Shown: piece by piece, positions 33,419-42,283 of the stretch | Numbering within the stretch: position 1 is the stretch's first letter | How the letters are laid out: each line of letters starts with the position of its first letter | Source: Thalassovita mediterranea | GTDB taxonomy: Bacteria > Pseudomonadota > Alphaproteobacteria > Caulobacterales > Hyphomonadaceae | Assembly (NCBI GenBank): GCA_019448215.1 | Contig: CP080408.1 | Location: forward strand, 1,860,001-1,924,000 | Direction of reading: 5' to 3' | Length of the DNA: 64,000 bases | Notes under the pieces: model-generated | What the model was told of the DNA's origin: nothing | What the model saw: only the letters and a program-made list of their open reading frames with translations | The model's database searches: none | Translations under genes and position numbers: made by a program

Positions 33419-34508
33419 TCGCCTCTCTCTCGACATTGCCGTTGCCCGCAAGACGTTCAGCCTGAAGGTGCGCGAAGACGTGGCGCTGGAAGGTGTGACG
33501 GCAGTGTTCGGGCCAAGCGGTAGCGGCAAGACAACCTTGCTGAGGGCGATTGCCGGGCTGGAAACTGGGGGCGACGGTCGCATCAGTTTCGTAAAGACTG
33601 TTTGGCAGGACAGCGCCGCACAGGTCTTCGTTCCGGCGCATCGGCGCGCTGTTGCTTACGTTTTTCAGGATGCGCGCCTGTTCAGTCACCTTGATGTGCA
33701 GGGCAATCTCGACTTTGCGGCGAAGCGAGCGCGAAAGGCGGGACGAAGCCCGGATATGGATGCAGCGATTGCTGCTTTCGGCATCGGAGAGCTGCTGGAG
33801 CGCCGCGCGGTCTTTCTATCCGGCGGCGAAAGCAGGCGGGTCGCACTGGCGCGGGCGGTGCTTTCGTGTCCCGACCTGATGCTGCTCGATGAGCCGCTGA
33901 CCGGCCTCGACAGGGCCGCGCGCCGGGACATCCTGCCATTCCTGAAAAGCCTGCCAGAGCACTCCGGCTGCCCCGTCCTCTATGTCAGCCATGACCTGGA
34001 AGAAGTGGCGGCGCTGGCGTCGGCGATCGTCGTGATGGACGCCGGGCGGGTGCTGGCGAACGGGCCGGTTGCCGAGATAGGGAGGAGCCTTGACCTCGGG
34101 CCGCTGTCTGAGGGCGCCGGGCCTGCTTCCTTGATAGAAGCGACGGTGGCGCGGATTGATGCCGATAGCGGCCTCATGGCGCTGGAGGCGGGCGGCGAAA
34201 CCCTTCTCCTGCCAAATGTCGCGGGCGCGCGTCAGGGTGACAGGCTGCGCCTCTTCATCGATGCGCGCGATGTCGCGATTGCCGTGGAGCGTCCGGGGCC
34301 AATGTCGATCCGGAATGTTCTACCTGCCCGCGTCGGCCGGATTGTTTCGAGCGATACGGCGGCCGACGCGCTTGTCGATCTCACGATTGGCAGTGAGCTC
34401 ATCCGCGCGCAGATCACGCGTCATGCGCTATCAGAGCTGAAGCTTGAAACCGGCCAGCAGGTGTTCGCCCTGATGAAGAGTGTCCGCCTCGCCGGTGATT
34501 TTCGCTAA
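33408..34508 (+). CDS. modC: molybdate ABC transporter ATP-binding protein
   Basis: A 366-residue ATPase: Walker A GPSGSGKTTLLRAIAG, Q-loop YVFQDARLFSHLDV, signature LSGGESRRVALARA, Walker B LMLLDEPLTGLD and the switch His of YVSHDLEEVAALA. The C-terminal ~120 residues form a TOBE/Mop-like domain (MSIRNVLPARVGRIV, LIRAQITRHALSELKLETGQQVFALMKSVRL) that binds molybdate for regulation in ModC proteins. GTG start overlaps modB. Confidence 0.95.
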   Translation: MSADRLSLDIAVARKTFSLKVREDVALEGVTAVFGPSGSGKTTLLRAIAGLETGGDGRISFVKTVWQDSAAQVFVPAHRRAVAYVFQDARLFSHLDVQGNLDFAAKRARKAGRSPDMDAAIAAFGIGELLERRAVFLSGGESRRVALARAVLSCPDLMLLDEPLTGLDRAARRDILPFLKSLPEHSGCPVLYVSHDLEEVAALASAIVVMDAGRVLANGPVAEIGRSLDLGPLSEGAGPASLIEATVARIDADSGLMALEAGGETLLLPNVAGARQGDRLRLFIDARDVAIAVERPGPMSIRNVLPARVGRIVSSDTAADALVDLTIGSELIRAQITRHALSELKLETGQQVFALMKSVRLAGDFR

Positions 34509-34512
34509 AGAG

Positions 34513-34752
34513 CTATTTTTTCTCAAGTGCTTCGACGCGCGCTTCGAGCGCCTCGACTTTTTCAAGTGCGCTGATCGCGATGGCCCGGAGGGCTTCGACT
34601 TCGTCACGCTCGACGAGGTCCATGTCGGCGATGAATTCGCGCACACGCGACTGAACGGCGGTGCGCGCTTCTTCGCCTGCAGAGCGGGCGGCGCCCATGG
34701 CGCCTGTCATCAGACCTGCGATATCATCAAGCAGTGGATTTGTATTGGCCAT
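34513..34752 (-). CDS. UbiK/YqiC-type accessory factor (BMFP)
   Basis: A 79-residue amphipathic helical protein: NPLLDDIAGLMTGAMGAARSAGEEARTAVQSRV then a Glu/Leu/Ala coiled coil to LEARVEALEKK, the membrane fusogenic BMFP pattern. UbiK-type proteins help assemble the ubiquinone biosynthesis complex and bind lipids. It is convergent with modC, whose stop is four bases away, and divergent from lgt. Confidence 0.85.
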   Translation of the reverse strand: MANTNPLLDDIAGLMTGAMGAARSAGEEARTAVQSRVREFIADMDLVERDEVEALRAIAISALEKVEALEARVEALEKK

Positions 34753-34840
34753 GCGGTTACTCCTTGCCGCGACTAAGGGGAGAGACTAGCCGGTATCGGT
34801 CAACAGATAGGCGACGCCGCGCGACGGGAAAAGGCAGGCA

Positions 34841-35788
34841 ATGCACGCACTCTATACAGCAGCGCTCAGTTTTCCGGAGTTCAATCCGGCGCTTGTCGAG
34901 ATTGGAAGCTTTCCGATCCGCTGGTACGCCCTGGCTTATATCGCCGGTCTGGTCCTTGGCTGGCGCTATGCCGTGATGCTTGTGAAGCGCGAACGCCTCT
35001 GGGGCGGAACGAGCCCGGCAACGCCCGACGATATCGATGATATCCTGTTTTATGTGACGCTGGGCGTGATCCTTGGCGGGCGCATTGGCTACATCCTCTT
35101 CTATCAGCTGCCCTTCCAGTTCGAGACGGTGCAGCGCGACCCGTGGAGCCTGCTGCGCATCTGGGAAGGCGGCATGTCCTTCCATGGCGGTCTGCTGGGT
35201 GTTGCGATTGCCATTCTGGTTTCGGCAAAGATTCGCGGTGTGAAGCTGCTGCCACTTGCTGATATAGCGGGCGCTGTCGCGCCGATCGGTATTTTCTTCG
35301 GGCGCTGCGCAAACTTCATTAATGCAGAGCTTTATGGCCGCCATACCAATGCGTCGGTCGGCATGGTCTTTCCGGAAGCGAATACCGGCGGCACGCCGTC
35401 AGCCTACGACTGGCAATCCAATGAGTGGGTTTACTGCCGCGACCAGAACCCGGCCTTCCGCCTGTGTGAGCCGGAAATGCCGCGCCACCCGAGCCAGCTT
35501 TACGAGGCCTTCCTCGAAGGCCTGCTGCCTTTCCTTGTTATCTCATTCCTTATCTGGAAGTTCGATCTCCTGAAACGGCGCGGCCTCGCGGCTGGCATGT
35601 TCCTTCTCTTCTATGCGGCGGGCCGTACGATCTCCGAACAGTTCCGTGAGCCTGATAGCTTCACCATGGGTGTACTGCCTGACTTCATCACGATGGGGCA
35701 GTTGCTGTCGCTGCCTATGTGGATCGGCGGGGCGTTCCTCGTCTGGCACGGGCTCAGCAAGCCGCCGGCTGGCGCTGCGAGGGCATGA
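34841..35788 (+). CDS. lgt: prolipoprotein diacylglyceryl transferase
   Basis: Lgt attaches diacylglyceryl to the lipobox Cys of prelipoproteins, and several lipoproteins occur in this window. The 315-residue protein has seven membrane spans, the FHGGLLGVAIAI segment with the catalytic His, and the Lgt signature GRCANFINAELYGRHT. EMPRHPSQLYEAFLEGL is the C-terminal conserved block. Its stop overlaps the following methyltransferase gene (ATGA). Confidence 0.97.
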   Translation: MHALYTAALSFPEFNPALVEIGSFPIRWYALAYIAGLVLGWRYAVMLVKRERLWGGTSPATPDDIDDILFYVTLGVILGGRIGYILFYQLPFQFETVQRDPWSLLRIWEGGMSFHGGLLGVAIAILVSAKIRGVKLLPLADIAGAVAPIGIFFGRCANFINAELYGRHTNASVGMVFPEANTGGTPSAYDWQSNEWVYCRDQNPAFRLCEPEMPRHPSQLYEAFLEGLLPFLVISFLIWKFDLLKRRGLAAGMFLLFYAAGRTISEQFREPDSFTMGVLPDFITMGQLLSLPMWIGGAFLVWHGLSKPPAGAARA

Positions 35789-36834
35789 CGGGACTGAAGG
35801 CAAAGCTGAAGACGCTGATCGAGGCAGGCGGGCCGCTGCCCGTGTCTGCCTATATGAATACCTGCCTGCATGACCCGGAATTTGGCTATTACGCCACGCG
35901 GCCGGGCATCGGCCGCGACTTCATTACCGCGCCAGAGATCAGCCAGGTTTTCGGCGAACTGCTGGGCCTCTGGAGCCTGCATGAATGGCAGGCGCTCGGC
36001 GGACCGGATCTGTTTGACCTGATCGAGGTCGGAGCGGGCCGCGGCACGATGATGGATGACATGATGCGGGCGATCGCCAGCGTCGGCGGAGGCGAGCGCT
36101 TTCGCCTCTCCATCAGCGAGGCAAGCCCGGTCTATGCGGCCGCCCAGAAAGCGCGGCTCTCTGAGTTTCATCCCGATTTCCTTGGGGCGTTTGAAACGCT
36201 AGGTGAGCGGCCTTTTCTGCTGGTCGCCAATGAGTGGCTTGACTGCCTGCCTGCGCGCCAGTTCGTAAAGGGCGGCGAAGACTGGCTGGAGCGGGTCGTT
36301 GGCCTGACGGACGCGGGCGACCTCACTTTCGGCCTTGCGACGGACAAGGTGGAGAAGCTGTCGGGCGAGCCAGCAGAGGGCCAGACCTCCATCGAAGTCC
36401 AGCCGGCACTCGATACGCTCTGCGAGACACTGTCGAACGCCTTTGCCCGCGCGCCGGGGCGGGCACTGCTGATCGATTACGGGCCTGCAGGCAACGCCCC
36501 CGGGGATACGCTGCGCGCCTTCAAGGATGGCGCGCAAGTCGGGCCTCTCGACATGCCGGGGGAGAGCGACCTCACCGTCGACGTGGACTTCGCACGGCTT
36601 GCCCGTCTGGCGACGAAACGCGGGCTTGAAGTGTCTGGCCCGGTCGAGCAGGGGCCGTTCCTGATGGCGCTGGGTGCAGAAGCGCGGATGCAGGCGCTTA
36701 TAAAGGCAAATCCCGACCGCGCTGAACAGATCTATGAAGGCGTGAAGCGGCTGGTAGATCCAGCTGAATTGGGCAGCCGGTTCAAGGTGATCTGCCTCAG
36801 CGCGCCGGGCCTTCCGCCGCCAGCAGGCTTCTAG
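35785..36834 (+). CDS. MidA/NDUFAF7-family SAM-dependent methyltransferase
   Basis: A 349-residue DUF185 protein. ISVYMNTCLHDPEFGYYATRP-like opening (here AYMNTCLHDPEFGYYATRP), DFITAPEISQVFGELLGLW, the SAM loop FDLIEVGAGRGTMMDDMM and LLVANEWLDCLPARQFV are the family landmarks. NDUFAF7 methylates an arginine in a complex I subunit; a comparable role in bacterial NADH dehydrogenase is plausible but unproven. Translation is coupled to lgt by an ATGA overlap. Confidence 0.9.
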   Translation: MTGLKAKLKTLIEAGGPLPVSAYMNTCLHDPEFGYYATRPGIGRDFITAPEISQVFGELLGLWSLHEWQALGGPDLFDLIEVGAGRGTMMDDMMRAIASVGGGERFRLSISEASPVYAAAQKARLSEFHPDFLGAFETLGERPFLLVANEWLDCLPARQFVKGGEDWLERVVGLTDAGDLTFGLATDKVEKLSGEPAEGQTSIEVQPALDTLCETLSNAFARAPGRALLIDYGPAGNAPGDTLRAFKDGAQVGPLDMPGESDLTVDVDFARLARLATKRGLEVSGPVEQGPFLMALGAEARMQALIKANPDRAEQIYEGVKRLVDPAELGSRFKVICLSAPGLPPPAGF

Positions 36835-38153
36835 GCAGGCAGACGCAGTCGCACCCGCAGGCCGCCAAGCGGGCTTTCCTCAAGCCGGATATCGCCGCCA
36901 TGCTGGCGGGCCGTGTCACGCGCGATGGAAAGACCAAGGCCGGTGCCGGGCACGTTCTGATTTCGCGAGTCGTCGAGGCGATGGAAAGGCTTGAAGGCTT
37001 CCTCGCGCTTTTCCTCAGGGATGCCGGGACCGTCGTCATCGACGATAAGCTCGGCCATATGCGGACCTTCGATGACTTCGATTTCCACCTTGTCGGCAAA
37101 GCCCTGGGCATTGGAGATGAGGTTTGAAACGGCGCGCCGGATCAGCCCCTGTCGCGCGATGATCGTGACCGGTGTCGTTGCGCGGATGCGCGCTTGCCCG
37201 CCGAGGGCGGACACGATCTCGTCGACCAGCTCATCGAACCGGAAGGTGGCCGACTGTTCACCTTCCTTGCCGCTCGCAAAGGCGAGGTACTCGTCCAGCA
37301 TGACCGACATTTCCTGAAGGTCCTGACGAGCTTCCTGTATCTCCGGCGTGTCGTCCATCATGGCGAGCTGCAGCTTCAGCCGTGTGAGCGGTGTGCGCAG
37401 GTCGTGGCTGATGCCAGCCAGCATCGTGGTGCGCTCTTCGGCGAAGGTGGTGAGGCGCGTGCGCATGTCCATCACGGCGCGGGCAGCGTCACGGATCTCG
37501 GTTGCGCCGGATGGGCGGTAATTGCCAGCATCGCGGCCCCGGCCATACGCCTTCGCCGCTTCGGTGAGCTTCAGGATCGAGCGGACCTGATTGCGAAGAA
37601 AGCCGAGGGCGAGGGCGATCAGGATACCTGTCGCGCCAATGACCCAGACGATGAAGATGTGCCCTGTGGTCGAGAACGTCCGGTCGCGTTCTGCCAAGAA
37701 GCGCAGGACATCGTCGCCGTCCTGCACGCGGATCTCTACGGTTTCGCCATAGCCGGAAATGTCAAACCAGAACGGCTGGTCGAGCGAGACATCCAGCTCT
37801 CGCGAAAGAATGTCGTCCAGCGCGGAGAAGAAGAGCTCTTTCTGTTCGACGGGCAGCTGCTCATTCTCAAGGATGGTGACGTCGAGCTGCATGGCGTCGC
37901 GGGCATCGCGCCGTAACATGTCGAACTGGTCCGGGTACCTGTCGCGCAGACCGACCATGAACTCGATCTCGCTGGCCATGGTCTGGCTGAGCTTGCGGGA
38001 AGTGTGGCGCCAGTGGCTGTCATAGAAAATGTAGGTCACGGCGCTGAGCAGTAGGATCACCGGCAGGATCACCATGAGCACCGATCGCGGATAGAGCCCG
38101 CGCGGGGTGAAATCTCTGAGGCGGAGGCGTACGCGGCGGGACATCAGTTCCAA
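36831..38153 (-). CDS. EnvZ-like sensor histidine kinase
   Basis: A 440-residue membrane kinase. Two spans (about 24-44 and 166-186) enclose a 120-residue periplasmic sensor; a HAMP region follows, then the dimerisation box with His250 in GISHDLRTPLTRLKLQL, an N box AVSNLISNAQGF, G1 DDDGPGIP and G2 GTGLGLSI. The arrangement and the periplasmic part resemble EnvZ. The partner response regulator is 47 bases upstream on the same strand. The signal is unknown. Confidence 0.92.
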   Translation of the reverse strand: MELMSRRVRLRLRDFTPRGLYPRSVLMVILPVILLLSAVTYIFYDSHWRHTSRKLSQTMASEIEFMVGLRDRYPDQFDMLRRDARDAMQLDVTILENEQLPVEQKELFFSALDDILSRELDVSLDQPFWFDISGYGETVEIRVQDGDDVLRFLAERDRTFSTTGHIFIVWVIGATGILIALALGFLRNQVRSILKLTEAAKAYGRGRDAGNYRPSGATEIRDAARAVMDMRTRLTTFAEERTTMLAGISHDLRTPLTRLKLQLAMMDDTPEIQEARQDLQEMSVMLDEYLAFASGKEGEQSATFRFDELVDEIVSALGGQARIRATTPVTIIARQGLIRRAVSNLISNAQGFADKVEIEVIEGPHMAELIVDDDGPGIPEEKREEAFKPFHRLDDSRNQNVPGTGLGLSIARDTARQHGGDIRLEESPLGGLRVRLRLPA

Positions 38154-38200
38154 GCCTTAGCGGCGGGCGGGCAATTGGAAAAGCGGCACATGTAAGCCGG

Positions 38201-38878
38201 TCAGTCAGGCATCAGGCGGTAGCCGATGCCGCGGACTGTCTGGATATGGATTGGCTGGCGAGGGTCAGGTTCGATCTTGCGGCGAAGGCGCGTCACCTGG
38301 ACGTCGATCGAACGCTCAGTGCTGTTGGGCGACTTTGAGGCCAGCTCCTCGCGGCTGACTGCCTCTCCGGCCTTGGCGGCGAGCATGGAGAGAAGCTGAA
38401 GCTCTGCCTCTGTCAGGCGGACACGCCGGGCACCGGAGGTCAGTTCCTGATGCTTGGCGTTGAAGACGAGGCCCGACATCTCGATTTCCTCGGGCGGCGG
38501 CTCGACATGGGTGCGCCGCAGGATGGCGCTGATGCGAAGGAGTAGTTCTTCAGGCTCAAACGGCTTGGCGAGATAGTCGTCCGCGCCAGCTTTCAGCCCT
38601 TCGATCCGGTCGCCCGTCTCGCCTTTCGCGGTGAGAAGAAGGACCGGAACGCGCTTGCCGGAGCTACGGAGGCTCGCCAGCAGCTCCAGCCCCGTCTCCC
38701 CCGGCATCATGATGTCGAGAATGGCAAGGTCGAAATCGAACGTCGTCATCAGCTTGCGGGCGCTTGCGGCGTTGGCGGCAGCTGTGACCCGGAAGCTGTT
38801 GCGGGTGAGGTACTTCTTGAGCAGGTCGCGAATGCGGTTGTCGTCATCGACAACAAGAATGTGTTGGGCCTCACTCAT
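38201..38878 (-). CDS. OmpR-family response regulator
   Basis: A 225-residue regulator: receiver domain with acidic pocket VVDDDN (10-14), phosphoacceptor Asp55 (AILDIMMPG) and the conserved Lys of TAKGETGD, then a winged helix of the OmpR type (VRLTEAELQLLSMLAAKAGEAVSREEL, SIDVQVTRLRRKIEPDPRQPIHIQTVRGIGYRL). It forms the pair with the EnvZ-like kinase and is overlapped by the MarR gene stop (ATGA), so MarR, regulator and kinase form one leftward operon. Confidence 0.94.
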   Translation of the reverse strand: MSEAQHILVVDDDNRIRDLLKKYLTRNSFRVTAAANAASARKLMTTFDFDLAILDIMMPGETGLELLASLRSSGKRVPVLLLTAKGETGDRIEGLKAGADDYLAKPFEPEELLLRISAILRRTHVEPPPEEIEMSGLVFNAKHQELTSGARRVRLTEAELQLLSMLAAKAGEAVSREELASKSPNSTERSIDVQVTRLRRKIEPDPRQPIHIQTVRGIGYRLMPD

Positions 38879-39351
38879 TGGGTCAGGGCCTCCAGAACGG
38901 CGCGGGTGCCGGATACGGCGTTTGCGCCAGCGTCGCGGTATGCTTCGCGCAGGGCAGAACGCAACTTGTCCACAAGCGGGCGCAGTATCTGTTCGCCCTC
39001 AGAAGAGAGCGTCAGCCGGCGGCGCCGGGCGTCGCGGCCACCTTGTGTTTTTACGACAAGGTTTTTCTTGTCGAGCTCTCCCAGAAGCCGCGCAATTGTC
39101 GGCGTCGTCGCGCCCATCTTGTCGCGCAGTTCCGTCACCGTCAGGCCGGGTTCAAAGCGGATCGTCATCAGCAGCCGAAGCCCTGATGCGTTGAGGCCAG
39201 TCTGGCGCTGCGCCTTGCGGGTGATGTCGCTGATAATGCGCTCACTGGCGAGCAGGAGTGCAATACCGCTATCGAGCTCTTCCTCCCTGAGAAAAAGCCG
39301 CGGATCGACACGAGCGCTTTCGCCTGTCTTCTGGTTGACTTCGGATGCCAC
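38875..39351 (-). CDS. MarR-family transcriptional regulator
   Basis: A 158-residue winged-helix protein starting at GTG. SERIISDITRKAQRQTGLNASGLRLLMTI, LRDKMGATTPTIARLLGELDKKNLVVKTQGGRDARRRRLTLSSEGEQIL give the recognition helix and wing of MarR. It is the first gene of the operon with the OmpR/EnvZ pair and is divergent from the aminotransferase gene, whose start is 54 bases away. Placing a MarR in this unit is unusual enough to suggest shared control of the pair. Confidence 0.9.
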   Translation of the reverse strand: MASEVNQKTGESARVDPRLFLREEELDSGIALLLASERIISDITRKAQRQTGLNASGLRLLMTIRFEPGLTVTELRDKMGATTPTIARLLGELDKKNLVVKTQGGRDARRRRLTLSSEGEQILRPLVDKLRSALREAYRDAGANAVSGTRAVLEALTQ

Positions 39352-39404
39352 AGTCTGAGAATGGAGCCTCTTTCGAGTATAAGTTCAAGCAAGGACAAGA
39401 AATA

Positions 39405-40295
39405 ATGGCCGACGCCTCCACACCGTATCACGACCGCGATGGATACATTTGGATGGACGGCGAATTCGTACCGTGGCGTGAGACGACGATTCACGTCCTG
39501 ACCCACGGCTTGCACTATGCGTCGTCCGTGTTCGAGGGTGAGCGCGCCTATGGCGGCCATATCTTCGAATCGCGCCGTCACACCGAACGTCTTCACCGGT
39601 CCGCCAACATCCTCGGCTTCGAGCTTCCTTACACGGTCGATGAGATCGAGAAGGCCAAGCAGGAAACGCTGGCGAAATCCGGTCTTGAGAACGCTTATGT
39701 GCGCGCCTTTGCGTGGCGCGGCTCTGAGATGATGGGCGTCTCGGCGCAGAACAACAAGATCCACGTCGCGATCGCTGTCTGGCACTGGGGCGACTATTTC
39801 GCCGACAAGATGAAGGGCATTGCCATGACGCATGCCCAGTGGCGCCGCCCGGACCCGAAGACGGCTCCGTGCGAAGCCAAAGCCGCTGGCCTCTACATGA
39901 TCTGTACGCTCTCCAAGCATGCTGCGGAGCGTGATGGTTTCGCCGATGCGCTCATGCTGGACTGGCGCGGCCATGTGGCAGAGGCGACCGGCGCAAACAT
40001 CTTCTTCCTGCAGGACGGCGCGCTCCACACGCCGACGCCTGACTGCTTCCTGAATGGCATTACGCGCCAGACGGCGATCAAGCTGGCCAAGGCGCGCCAG
40101 ATCGAGATCGTTGAGCGGACCATCATGCCGGATGAGCTGAAGAACTTCTCCGAATGCTTCATCACGGGCACGGCCGCTGAAATCACGCCGGTTCGCCAGA
40201 TCGGCGATGTGACCTACAAGCCGGGTAGCGTCACCGAGGCGCTGGTCACGGATTACTCCGATCTCGTGAACGGCAAGATTAAGATGCCGGCCTAG
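39405..40295 (+). CDS. ilvE: branched-chain amino acid aminotransferase
   Basis: A 296-residue fold-type IV PLP enzyme. YIWMDGEFVPWRETTIHVLTHGLHYASSVFEGERAY opens the domain, the Lys of CEAKAAGLYMICTL is the PLP lysine, and HVAEATGANIFFLQDGALHTPTPDCFLNGITR is the class IV signature. TGTAAEITPVRQIG binds the phosphate. It transfers amino groups of Val, Leu and Ile. I start at ATG 39405; an ATG-less upstream extension to 39345 is not conserved in pattern. Confidence 0.94.
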   Translation: MADASTPYHDRDGYIWMDGEFVPWRETTIHVLTHGLHYASSVFEGERAYGGHIFESRRHTERLHRSANILGFELPYTVDEIEKAKQETLAKSGLENAYVRAFAWRGSEMMGVSAQNNKIHVAIAVWHWGDYFADKMKGIAMTHAQWRRPDPKTAPCEAKAAGLYMICTLSKHAAERDGFADALMLDWRGHVAEATGANIFFLQDGALHTPTPDCFLNGITRQTAIKLAKARQIEIVERTIMPDELKNFSECFITGTAAEITPVRQIGDVTYKPGSVTEALVTDYSDLVNGKIKMPA

Positions 40296-41188
40296 GCCGC
40301 TTCGCCTGAAGGTGCGTCTGAAGCTTCCAGACGCACCAGCACGGCGCTTGCATCGTCTTCTTGCTTCACGCGCGGCGCGACCGTGCGGTCCGGGTCACCT
40401 GCTTCAAGCGCACGCAATTCTTCATAGAGCGGATCAAGCCCGCGCTGAAGCGCTGCGTCCAGCAGCGTTTCGGGCGTGTAGGCGTGGAAGTGGTCGATCA
40501 GCCGCGCAAAGCCGTCCGTCATCATCAGCAGGTCCGCAGGGCTGCGCAGGCACAGCGTGCATTCTGTAATGTGGCTTGCCGCCTCTGGCGCAATCGAAAA
40601 GACCCAATAGCCATCCGGCTTGTTCATGCGGCTGCGCTGTTCCTGCAGGAAGGCGCGAAGCTCGCTCGTGGCAGCCTCGCTCTCATCGCCGTGGAAGGCA
40701 GCGAAGCGGTCCAGCATATGCGCATCGCCGCCGCTGGAGAGGTCGCCGATAATGTGAAGCAGTCCGGTCGCCTCGCGCACGATCGCGCTGCAATCGCCAA
40801 GACCGGAAAAGCGGATATGGACGCGGTGGCCGCTCTGCTCCCATCCGCAATAGAGCGCGGCGGCGGACGGAATAGCGAAGTCAGGCACGTTGGAGGGGGA
40901 CGCCTGTAGCAGGTAATCGTCGCGCACGCGTCCGATGATGCGCCGCAGGGCAACGCGGATCGGCTCGGACGTTTGCGGCAGTTCAGCAAAATGCGTGTCG
41001 AGCTGGGCAGCCAGCCAGGCGGCGTCGCTGCCGTCAGTGCTGACATAGGTCTGGTCGCTGACCCCGGTTGCTCCATCGATCACCCAGGCATGCCCACGCG
41101 CTGCACCGACGGCACCATTGGCGCGGTCGTCATTGGGCGATGTCCCGCCTGCACGGGAAAGAGATTGAATGAGGTCGACGGCCACCAT
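40292..41188 (-). CDS. PP2C-like serine/threonine phosphatase
   Basis: A 298-residue protein with a compact PP2C plan: DDRANGAVGAARGHAWVIDGATGV (first Asp of the metal site with ID-G), FSGLGDCSAIVRE, LLMMTDGFARLID (D-G-F) and DDASAVLVRLE (D-D-A-S, the last metal ligand block). It would dephosphorylate Ser/Thr or an anti-sigma-type partner; no kinase is adjacent. Its start is far from other genes; it ends four bases into the aminotransferase stop. Confidence 0.8.
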   Translation of the reverse strand: MVAVDLIQSLSRAGGTSPNDDRANGAVGAARGHAWVIDGATGVSDQTYVSTDGSDAAWLAAQLDTHFAELPQTSEPIRVALRRIIGRVRDDYLLQASPSNVPDFAIPSAAALYCGWEQSGHRVHIRFSGLGDCSAIVREATGLLHIIGDLSSGGDAHMLDRFAAFHGDESEAATSELRAFLQEQRSRMNKPDGYWVFSIAPEAASHITECTLCLRSPADLLMMTDGFARLIDHFHAYTPETLLDAALQRGLDPLYEELRALEAGDPDRTVAPRVKQEDDASAVLVRLEASDAPSGEAA

Positions 41189-41524
41189 GATTCGCGTATG
41201 ACGCGATTCTTCGACAAATTTACGTCTGAGACGTGAAGGTTTTCTGTCAGGGGGACGTAGGGCGGCTTTTTGGTCAGCCAGTGTTGATGTGTTAGGCTGC
41301 TACTTCGAGAGAGGGAGACAGCTATCCGACAGAAAGCGAAATCCACGCCGCGCGCAAAGAGTGCCCTGAAGCGCCTGCAGACCATCCGGGCCGTCTATGA
41401 TGCGCCTGACCGCGTGCGACGTAAATTCGGGCTGAAGCGTCGCCGCCTCAGCCCGAGTCAGAAATTGATCAGAATGTTCAGCCGGTCATTCGGCTGACGG
41501 CATCGCCGCCAGCCCAGATCCGGT
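41189..41524. other. gap with possible short basic ORF
   Basis: 335 bases between the phosphatase and the peroxiredoxin. The only coding-like stretch is 41324-41497. A leftward frame through 41080-41385 is an antisense echo with no motifs. A TTGATG at 41284 could be a -35 box of a rightward promoter. Confidence 0.4.
41324..41497 (+). CDS. possible small basic protein with non-canonical start
   Basis: An open frame of 57 residues starting IRQKAKSTPRAKSALKRLQ and ending LIRMFSRSFG. About a third of its residues are Arg or Lys. A GAGAGAGGGAGA box lies six bases before ATC, but no ATG, GTG or TTG is in place, so the start would be ATC, a rare initiator. The codon use resembles neighbouring genes. 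I cannot name it, and it may be non-coding. Confidence 0.25.
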   Translation: MRQKAKSTPRAKSALKRLQTIRAVYDAPDRVRRKFGLKRRRLSPSQKLIRMFSRSFG

Positions 41525-42160
41525 TTACTTGTTCGGCTGCGCTGTGGTGCGAAGGTAAGGCTTGATCGTCTTGTAGCCCTTCGGAAACATCTTGTCGGCG
41601 TCCTCATTGGAAACGCTCGGCACGATGATCACGTCTTCACCATCCTGCCAGTTCACTGGCGTTGCGACCTTGTAGCCGTCGGTGAGTTGAAGCGAGTCGA
41701 TCAGGCGCAGGATCTCATCAAAGTTGCGACCAGCGCTCGGCGGATAGATGATCGAGGCGCGGATCTTCTTCTTCGGGTCGATCACATAGACGGCGCGCAC
41801 TGTCACTTTCGCATCCGCGTTCGGATGGATCATGTTGTACAGCGTCGCGATTTTCTTGTCCGGGTCGGCGATAAGAGGAAATTCCACTTTCGCGCCCTGG
41901 GTTTCCTCGACATCCTTGATCCACTCCTTGTGGTCCTCAAGGCTATCTGCGGAAATGACGATCGCTTTTGCGCCGCGCGCAGCCAGCTTGTCTTTCAGCT
42001 TTGCAGTATAGCCGATCTCTGTCGTGCAGACCGGGGTGAAGTCTGCCGGGTGGGAGAAGAAGACAACCCAGTCATCCCCGATCCAGTCGTGGAAGCTGAT
42101 ATTGCCTTCAGTCGTTTCGGCGTCGAAATCGGGTGCTGTATCACCTAGCAGAAGGCTCAT
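41525..42160 (-). CDS. 1-Cys (Prx6-type) peroxiredoxin
   Basis: A 211-residue peroxiredoxin. FSHPADFTPVCTTEIGYTAKL places the peroxidatic Cys at residue 45 in the P-x-x-D-F-T-x-V-C motif. The C-terminal arm (YKVATPVNWQDGEDVIIVPSVSNEDADKMFPKGYKTIKPYLRTT) is the Prx6 signature, and no resolving Cys is present, so it depends on an external reductant. It removes H2O2 and organic hydroperoxides. Divergent from the SixA-like gene. Confidence 0.94.
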   Translation of the reverse strand: MSLLLGDTAPDFDAETTEGNISFHDWIGDDWVVFFSHPADFTPVCTTEIGYTAKLKDKLAARGAKAIVISADSLEDHKEWIKDVEETQGAKVEFPLIADPDKKIATLYNMIHPNADAKVTVRAVYVIDPKKKIRASIIYPPSAGRNFDEILRLIDSLQLTDGYKVATPVNWQDGEDVIIVPSVSNEDADKMFPKGYKTIKPYLRTTAQPNK

Positions 42161-42283
42161 GGCATTCTCCGTTGATTGCTATATCTTCGCCACACAGATT
42201 GGCGTCGACGGGCTGGAGGACAAGTTCAGGGTGCTGATTTCGGTCTTTAATTTTACTAAGGCCAAGCTGGCCGTCGAGCACGC

